From Pomphorhynchus laevis (Eukaryota; Acanthocephala; Palaeacanthocephala; Echinorhynchida; Pomphorhynchidae), in assembly GCA_012934845.2 (NCBI GenBank), contig WNNJ02003544.1, forward strand, positions 124,001-188,000: a stretch of 64,000 nt of DNA, read 5' to 3'. Position numbers and translations under genes: made by a program. The notes under the pieces were generated by a model. The model saw nothing but the letters and a program-made list of their open reading frames with translations, searched no databases and was not told the DNA's origin. Position 1 is the first letter of the stretch; every line of letters begins with the position of its first letter. Positions 57,660 to 64,000 of the stretch are shown here, in pieces.

Positions 57660-60554
57660 TCACGAGGACGAAAAGTGTGCAGAAGTTGTGGGAACGTTAC
57701 GAAATGACGATATCGAATCTACTTTGCGCAAACTCCATGTAGAAAGAACTGAACATGAAAACAGATGGAGAAGGTCACAACATGAAAGTCCACAGAAACG
57801 ACAGTAACAGTCAGAATTTCTTGAATGACAAGGCAACCTGATCATACAAAATTTGTCATGGTAACCATGAGTAGATATTCTCCAAACAAGCGGTCGGTTT
57901 GCATTAAATGGCATTTTCCAATTATTCTGAAGAAATACCGGAGTGCAATAAATAGCAGGATCAAGTTTTGCAACAGAAATCTGCGTATTGCTGAGATGGA
58001 TCGAGAGTGCCGGTGTTATAGGCAGATTAAACGAATTTGCAAAGGTATACGCACACGATGAGAGTTGAGATAACGCTGACACTAATGTCGAAGAGGTCAT
58101 GGGTGAGAGCCCTGTGATACGTTTAATATACCTCCATTGAAGCGAATCAAATTTGCGGAAATTAGCAGTAGTAAGATCAAGCCAGATCGCCTGAATACCA
58201 TATGTCAATATAGGAAGGATCATCACCTTAAAGAATTTTAGGGCACCGTCGAAGGACAAATTACCTATGTTTCTGAAGGAATACATTCTTTCAGTTGCCT
58301 TGACACACTTGTTGGAAATATGTTTCGAGAATGTCCATTTCGAATTTAAAACAATACCAAGGTAGGAATACTCACAACAAAATTCAAAATTGCTATTTCG
58401 ATATTGCAATGAGTCATCACCGCGTAGACGGCCACCCTTCCTGAATTTTATAGCTCGGGACTTATCTAGATTTACCACTATAAAATTTTGTGTGCAGTAG
58501 GTATCTAGACGATTCAATGACATTGTTGCTGAATCAATATCATGAGAAAGTATGACTAAATCATCTGCATACATTATGCAGCTGGATCTACCGCTTTGAC
58601 AAACAAAGAAGGGAAGGTCACTAACGAATAGCGTGAAAAGCAGCGGGCTTAAAGGATCCCCTTGTAACACCCCTCGATTTTGGATCAAGTGTTGTGACAA
58701 TTGCAGTCCATCCGAAATACGAATTTCATTAGGCGACAATATGGCTGCAAGTAGTTTTAACATTGGACCGCGTATGTGAAACTCGAAATGAAGCTTGCTT
58801 AGTAAGAGAGACCGATTCACAGAGTCAAACGCCTTTGTAAAATCAATAAATAACGCATGCATGCATGAATTTGCTGCGAAACGCTGTTTTACCTTTTCTC
58901 TTAAAGTAGAAATCGCCCCAACTGTAGATCTACCTGGTCGAAATCCATATTGTTCATTCGCTATACGTGAACCACATGATCGCATAATACGACGGTGAAC
59001 TAGCGAAGTCAATAGTTTATAGGCATGATTTGTTAAGGCTATTCCTCGATAAGAGTTCGTAGATAAAGGATCTGTTTTGCCTTTATACATAACTTTTATG
59101 GTCGCTTCTTTCCAGGACTTAGGAATAGGACATCCAAACAGAATAGAATTGTAAAGCCCCAACCAGAATGGCTCTAATATATGTAGAGACTGTTTGATAT
59201 GCTCTATGCATAACCCATCAGGGCCAGCCGCCTTTCTTATCGATATAGAAAATACACAAGCTCTTAACTCCTGAAGAGTAAATGGAGAATTTAAGATCTG
59301 ATCAATGTCATGATTTATTTCCGTAAAGGAGAATTGTGAAAGTAATAAAGGATACGAAGAAGAAACATATTCATTCAAGGGATCGTACAAAACAGCCCTG
59401 AAATGATTTTCCCACTTATCAAGAGGAATCTTAGATGATAATGCAAGTTGTCTAACTTTCAACTTCCAAGGGTATATTTCAGCATCCTTTAAAATACGTT
59501 GTTCTTCGGTCTTAAAATGCTTGTCTTTCAAACAATTAATAGAAGATCGATAGATCAACTTTAAGTCCCTATATTCCTTACTTTCGCGTGCTCTGAATGT
59601 CGGAAGTTTATGCATAGCAATGAGTTTACTACGAAGTTGACGCAAATACAGAGGAATTTTGAATGGTGAGCACGTCGGTTTCTGAGTAGATGCAAAGCAA
59701 CATTCTAAGAGTGTATCTCGAACTTCGAGGTACCTCGAACCATCAGTACCAAGCAAATTAGTTGTAAGCGATGATAATCTAGGGTTTCTTAGATCTAGTC
59801 TACGACTCCGCTGTGAGATCGACTGTACGAGTGATGACGTCATCACATCATCAAGAATGAGCTTGAAAATGACTGGCTTATGTTTTCTGCGTAAAGACCA
59901 TTTGCTTTCTAGGCATAGGCGAGCTGATGTTACTTTGCAGTTTGTAAACAAAATATCTATACAACTTCTTCCCCGATCACTTTCGTAGGACCAACCCTCA
60001 CTAGGGTAGCTAAGCTGAATGCCGTACGGAGTTAACGAATTGACAATGTGCTTTATTTTATCCGACAATGGACTACTTACATTGGCATTAAAGTCACCTG
60101 CTATAATTATAGGGTGATTTTCTGGTAGAAAGCCTATGATATCTACTAAATCAATGTTAATGTCAGAAACATCAATAGTTGGATTGAAATAACAACCCAC
60201 GATTGAAATATGTGGGGTATGAACGATAACGCTAAAATCACTGGAGCTTGCATTCCAGGTCGAAATGATTGGCTTAACACCCACTACGATGCCTCCTATG
60301 GGACGACCTCGAATAGGGGCTTTTGCTAATTTTTCAAATACGTAAAAACCTTTTATGGATATCGGGTTACAGCAAAATGTCTCTGTTAATACTATGATGT
60401 CATATCCTCTTAAAAAGGAGTCAAATCCTTCAGATAAAAGCCTATCAAGACCTTCTGCATTAAAAACCAAAACCTTCACAATTGAGGCGGAATCAGAACT
60501 CTGGTTAAGAGCCCGTGAACTAGTCGGGTGTAGACCAACAATGTTGGTCTTCAC
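57660..60554 (-). CDS. Intact LINE endonuclease/reverse transcriptase (ORF2)
   Basis: An uninterrupted 964-codon protein nicks target DNA and copies its own RNA. The APE endonuclease spans residues ~25-235: N32, E58 (VLTE), AGDFNAN at 152-158 and SCID at 197-200; the final SDH is altered to RRKHKP with H225 kept. The reverse transcriptase spans ~435-745: KAAGPDG 441-447, EQYGFRPGRST 534-544, motif A FIDFTKAFDS 569-578, motif B GVLQGDPLSPLLF 628-640, motif C YADD 662-665, then YLGIVL. A CCHC knuckle, CRFCGLSCCDLLHLFSC, lies at 918-934 near the C-terminus. No RNase H domain is seen. An in-frame stop lies 34 bases upstream of the ATG, so no longer start is available. A complete ORF in a region of decayed relatives suggests a recent insertion. 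The clade (R1/jockey-like or other APE group) is uncertain. Confidence 0.93.
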   Translation of the reverse strand: MKTNIVGLHPTSSRALNQSSDSASIVKVLVFNAEGLDRLLSEGFDSFLRGYDIIVLTETFCCNPISIKGFYVFEKLAKAPIRGRPIGGIVVGVKPIISTWNASSSDFSVIVHTPHISIVGCYFNPTIDVSDINIDLVDIIGFLPENHPIIIAGDFNANVSSPLSDKIKHIVNSLTPYGIQLSYPSEGWSYESDRGRSCIDILFTNCKVTSARLCLESKWSLRRKHKPVIFKLILDDVMTSSLVQSISQRSRRLDLRNPRLSSLTTNLLGTDGSRYLEVRDTLLECCFASTQKPTCSPFKIPLYLRQLRSKLIAMHKLPTFRARESKEYRDLKLIYRSSINCLKDKHFKTEEQRILKDAEIYPWKLKVRQLALSSKIPLDKWENHFRAVLYDPLNEYVSSSYPLLLSQFSFTEINHDIDQILNSPFTLQELRACVFSISIRKAAGPDGLCIEHIKQSLHILEPFWLGLYNSILFGCPIPKSWKEATIKVMYKGKTDPLSTNSYRGIALTNHAYKLLTSLVHRRIMRSCGSRIANEQYGFRPGRSTVGAISTLREKVKQRFAANSCMHALFIDFTKAFDSVNRSLLLSKLHFEFHIRGPMLKLLAAILSPNEIRISDGLQLSQHLIQNRGVLQGDPLSPLLFTLFVSDLPFFVCQSGRSSCIMYADDLVILSHDIDSATMSLNRLDTYCTQNFIVVNLDKSRAIKFRKGGRLRGDDSLQYRNSNFEFCCEYSYLGIVLNSKWTFSKHISNKCVKATERMYSFRNIGNLSFDGALKFFKVMILPILTYGIQAIWLDLTTANFRKFDSLQWRYIKRITGLSPMTSSTLVSALSQLSSCAYTFANSFNLPITPALSIHLSNTQISVAKLDPAIYCTPVFLQNNWKMPFNANRPLVWRISTHGYHDKFCMIRLPCHSRNSDCYCRFCGLSCCDLLHLFSCSVLSTWSLRKVDSISSFRNVPTTSAHFSSS

Positions 60555-60736
60555 CGCGACACCATGTTCAAGTCATATAGGAGTAGATGGACAGAGAGGT
60601 GACGATTCCATGGTTGAAGAAGGGTCTTCACCTCGCAGCTCAACGTGGGAGATTTCCGAACTAATCGGATTATGAGGAACAATATGAACTTGAACAATTC
60701 TGTTTTGTCGAATTCTAAACGATTTTTGTGGCTCAT
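60555..60736 (-). other. Likely 5' leader of the intact LINE
   Basis: GC-richer sequence upstream of the ORF, partly open in the same frame before the stop near 60580. It ends abruptly at about 60736, where a short tandem repeat starts, so the element's 5' end may lie there. Confidence 0.4.
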
Positions 60737-60805
60737 CGATCCTACAAAATAATCAAATAAGATCCTATAAAATAATCAAATCGATCCTATAAAATAATCA
60801 AATAA
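60737..60805. repeat. Three-copy 24-26-base tandem repeat
   Basis: GATCCTATAAAATAATCAAA is repeated three times, directly abutting the LINE leader. It could be 5' terminal repeat units of the element or a pre-existing target. Confidence 0.6.
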
Positions 60806-60809
60806 GGAT

Positions 60810-61670
60810 AATTTCTGTTTCTTTGTTCCTGTAATAACTTTATATTATTTTTATTAATTGATTATTGTAAGAATTAATTAGTTGACAATACTAATTGATG
60901 TTGTGAATACTAATTTCACATTATTTTCTAACTCGTAAATGTAGATTATTTTATTATAACTATGTGTTATAATAACATATTATTGTGTTATATTATTAAT
61001 AATAATTAATATTTTTTTTATTTTTTTAAAAATATGTGATATAGTCCAAATATAGCATAAACATGAAATCAAATATTAAACTACCGAGTTACGCATAATT
61101 GTTATTTATAATCCGACGTGCAACGTCTCGAAATTTCTATTCTTATTTTATTTAGTTGCTACATTGAGCAAGTACGAGGATAATAAACTTGATATCACAA
61201 CATTTGCACAAATATATCACTGATCCTCAAGAATACATTTCATATTATATATGATATAATAATGCTATTTAAAAACATTTAATGCTATTTAATGTGATAG
61301 AATTACAATCGTGTGCCAGCTTATGTAAAATGCCCTAAAAGGCATTTTACTCACGCGAGAACTGTAATAATTTATTTGACGTTTTGGCTAATCTCAGTGA
61401 TTTTTTGACGTGAATAACCAAGCCAAATAAACACCAGTTTTTCCAACACAAGACCTAATCACACTCAATATATCATATGAACAACAACTGTTCCAGCATA
61501 ATGACAGCTAATCAAACTTACTATCGCCACATGAACACCAACTATTCATGTTGTTATGCCATTAACCACATGCCGCTATTATTATGCAGTTATTTAATGT
61601 TGTATAATATTAATAAATTTATATTATTAATTTAATATTATAAATTTATTATATTTTACTGATGATACGG
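60810..61670. other. AT-rich spacer
   Basis: A perfect short hairpin (AAAATGCC CTAAAA GGCATTTT, about 61327-61348) is the only notable structure. Confidence 0.35.
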
Positions 61671-61674
61671 CCAC

Positions 61675-61872
61675 GTGTTGCTGGCTAAAAACTGCTTCTC
61701 GTAAAGACTATTCCGAAGCATGAAATCGGAAGTAAGCGCCCGAAAGGTCGACCAAAACCAGAATGGCTGGATGGCCTATACATAGATCTCAAAACTTCCG
61801 AATTTCATCAAGGCTAGGCTTCGATTAGGGCGAAACGGAGGACGTCGACCTCACCTCAAAGCTGGATAAAGA
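61675..61872 (+). mobile_element. RTE-like LINE 3' terminus, second copy
   Basis: IGSKRPKGRPKPEWLDGLY then IDLKTSEF, continuing after a frame change as IKARLRLGRNGGRRPHLKAG to a TAA. This is the basic C-terminal end of an RTE-type LINE, related in style to the fragment at 29.69 kb. The rest of the element is missing. Confidence 0.55.
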
Positions 61873-62747
61873 ATAATGAAAAGTAATAAGATATTATAAA
61901 TTTATTATATTTTACTGATGTATATATTAAGTATCTTTATCAAATTGGGGTTAAGAAATAACAAATATTTTTAAATATATTTGTATAAATAAGGAATGTA
62001 ACCTTTTTAATAGCAGTTACGAAGAAAAGAGCGAAAAAGGAAAAAAAAACGTTCACAGTAATCCATATGAAGATGATCACGTACTTTTAGCAAAAATGCC
62101 TTTTCATCTATACTAATTTTGCGTATCTACTACTTACCACCTGTACTCATCTCGTTGTGTTTTAAATTGAAAAATGTGGTTAACATAACGGCAAAGCATT
62201 AATTTCTTTATTGTACAAAATATGTTCTATTAATTGAAGAGCAAATTAATAAAATAAACATGTTATAATGCTTAAATTTTAAAATTATAACATGTATTTA
62301 AGTTATATCACATTTATGCCTAAATAATTAATAATTATTTTGAATATTTAATTCAATTTTATTTTTATAGTACTTTAACACTGCAGTTAGCTGACAAAAT
62401 ATTGCTATTTTTAATATTTCGGCTTATAAAACTATGGTCTTATTTGTTTCATTGAACTTAAATCACAAAATAGGAAAATTTAATTAACAGTTAATTAATT
62501 AACTTTATTAAATTTACAAAATTCTTTTTTTTAAAACGAAAATATAATCGAAAATTTAAAATTGTACATGTCTTGTAAATAAAAAAGTGTGCCACAACCA
62601 GAAGAAAAATAAAAAAGTTTAAGTAGGAAAAAGACTTTATAATCTTGCGCAGAAGAATTACTTGAATTATTAAATGACAATCCAATTTTTTCAAATATTT
62701 TCGCAACCCTATACACTAGCACGAATATGTACACAAAAATAGTATGT

Positions 62748-62962
62748 AAATAATTATTGGAGCTGGATTAAAGGAAAGAAGGAATTATTTTTGATATTTC
62801 GCTAATTACGGTTAGAATAGTCAGAAAATTACCAATAATTACAAAATTAATTGTAATTTTCTGAAGATGTTAACAGTAGTTAGCGAAATATCAAAAATAA
62901 TTTATTATTTCCTTTGATCCAGCTCTAATAATTATTTATCAATAATGGATCATTATCAACTA
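62748..62962. mobile_element. Foldback MITE, copy 4
   Basis: A complete palindromic copy: ATTATTGGAGCTGGATTAAA, GATATTTCGCTAATTACGG and CAGAAAATTACC, then the inverse, ending GATCCAGCTCTAATAATTAT and TCATTATCAAC. Confidence 0.7.
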
Positions 62963-62964
62963 TT

Positions 62965-64000
62965 TAAAAAATAGTGTATAATGAATTCGTAATTATAGTT
63001 AACTCGTGTTATTTAAAAGTTCACATAATTTTCCATCACATATTTAATGTAACCTCGGCTCAATGGCATCTAATCTTAAACACAATTTAATATCTAACTG
63101 CTATAGATTCATTAAAGATTCAGTGACAATTGATAAAGAGGATTCCCGTCGACTGGTACATGTACCGTTTTCGGAAGCTTAATCAGTCAAAGGCTTTTAG
63201 AGATGGAATTAATACAATCCTAGCCAATTATGTTTTCATTGTGAATTTTTACTTGCTTTCTTATCTTTCCAATAATTAGGTGCATAAAATATTTAGAAAA
63301 CATTGTATCAAATAGTGGAGTTTAGTGCATCATCCTCAACATCAATTAAACAGTTCGAAGTAATTCCTTTTTTGACTGATAACCATTTGGTAGATGAAAA
63401 CTCTATTTATCTTGATTCATTTGCAATAAATGTTTGCTAATTTCATTATTGTCAAGAATACATTTACGAGTTTTATGTTATAAATGTAATATGAATTATT
63501 AATTATTATGATCCAACTTTAAGTGGCAAATCATCCCAAAACTTATCTTCTTACTTTCATATTCGTCAGATAGTATTTATTCATTGTATTATAGACTTAA
63601 CCTCCTTTATAAGGAGGATACTATGAGGCTTTTACCTCATACATAAAAACTTAATAGACAGATCATCATTAAAGACAAATAAACGGTAAAGTACGATAAT
63701 TTTCTCTGAAGATCCTCTTAACAATTTCCCAAAAAACTGTCGTAAGCATTACTATTCGGAAAGGCGATTATCGTGTTATCATTTCTTAATGATAATAATC
63801 ATATTAATCATTTCTTAATTAAGAAATGATGAATGAAAGCTTATTCAAACTTAAGTCAAGATTAATAATATTGAACGCTTCCTGAAAGAATACAGCATTG
63901 TTAGAAAATCATTCTAACTAGAAAGTATATAATAAGTTATCAAAGAAATTCAAAATCTGGTCTCAGTAGTCAGTTTCGCGCTCTCGGGAGCTACGTCTCC
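62965..64000. other. AT-rich DNA at the right edge
   Basis: A TCATTTCTTAATTAAGAAATGA palindrome near 63807-63828 was noted. The last 40 bases are GC-richer and may start another feature beyond the window. Confidence 0.3.

Overview
The window is AT-rich nuclear DNA from an invertebrate animal. The evidence is spliceosomal genes that mix very small introns (about 43-50 bases) with introns of 1-6 kb, metazoan-type cysteinyl-tRNA synthetase and DHHC palmitoyltransferase genes, and a dense, mostly decayed load of non-LTR retrotransposons, Penelope-like elements, foldback elements and hammerhead-containing repeats. The phylum cannot be fixed from the sequence; flatworm, nematode-like and rotifer-like animals are all compatible. 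No bacterial-type operon, CRISPR array or intact tRNA gene was seen.

Layout. Bases 1-4040 hold two decayed LINEs on the minus strand: an endonuclease fragment running off the left edge, then a nearly full-length CR1/jockey-like copy whose ORF1 starts with a PHD-type finger. Bases 4698-6640 hold a decayed Penelope-like element with its GIY-YIG nuclease in front of the reverse transcriptase, the Naiad-type permuted order. Bases 7.9-8.9 kb carry two ubiquilin UBA pseudogene fragments that share one frameshift. LINE debris and a foldback element follow.

The best gene is the cytosolic cysteinyl-tRNA synthetase on the plus strand, with 17 exons from 12135 to 34171 encoding 692 residues with all splice phases consistent. 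Its introns contain a 390-base palindrome, LINE and Penelope fragments, a decayed reverse transcriptase of an unusual family, and two copies of a hammerhead-bearing repeat. Just after its stop, 34.5-36.5 kb is a large head-to-head inverted array of a 443-base repeat. Each unit carries tRNA-like A and B boxes and a hammerhead-like core, which recalls the schistosome Sm-alpha SINE and animal retrozymes. A third copy of the other hammerhead repeat lies directly beyond it.

The right half contains a minus-strand ZDHHC5/8-like palmitoyltransferase (exons 48899-46394, 3' exons not securely found). It also has exon-like pieces of an unassigned minus-strand gene at 37.4-39.7 kb, a 479-base insertion flanked by an exact 36-base duplication, two decayed LINEs on the plus strand, several copies of one foldback MITE family, two other near-perfect foldbacks, and one intact 964-codon LINE endonuclease/reverse transcriptase ORF at 57660-60554. 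The rest is AT-rich DNA in which no gene could be recognised.
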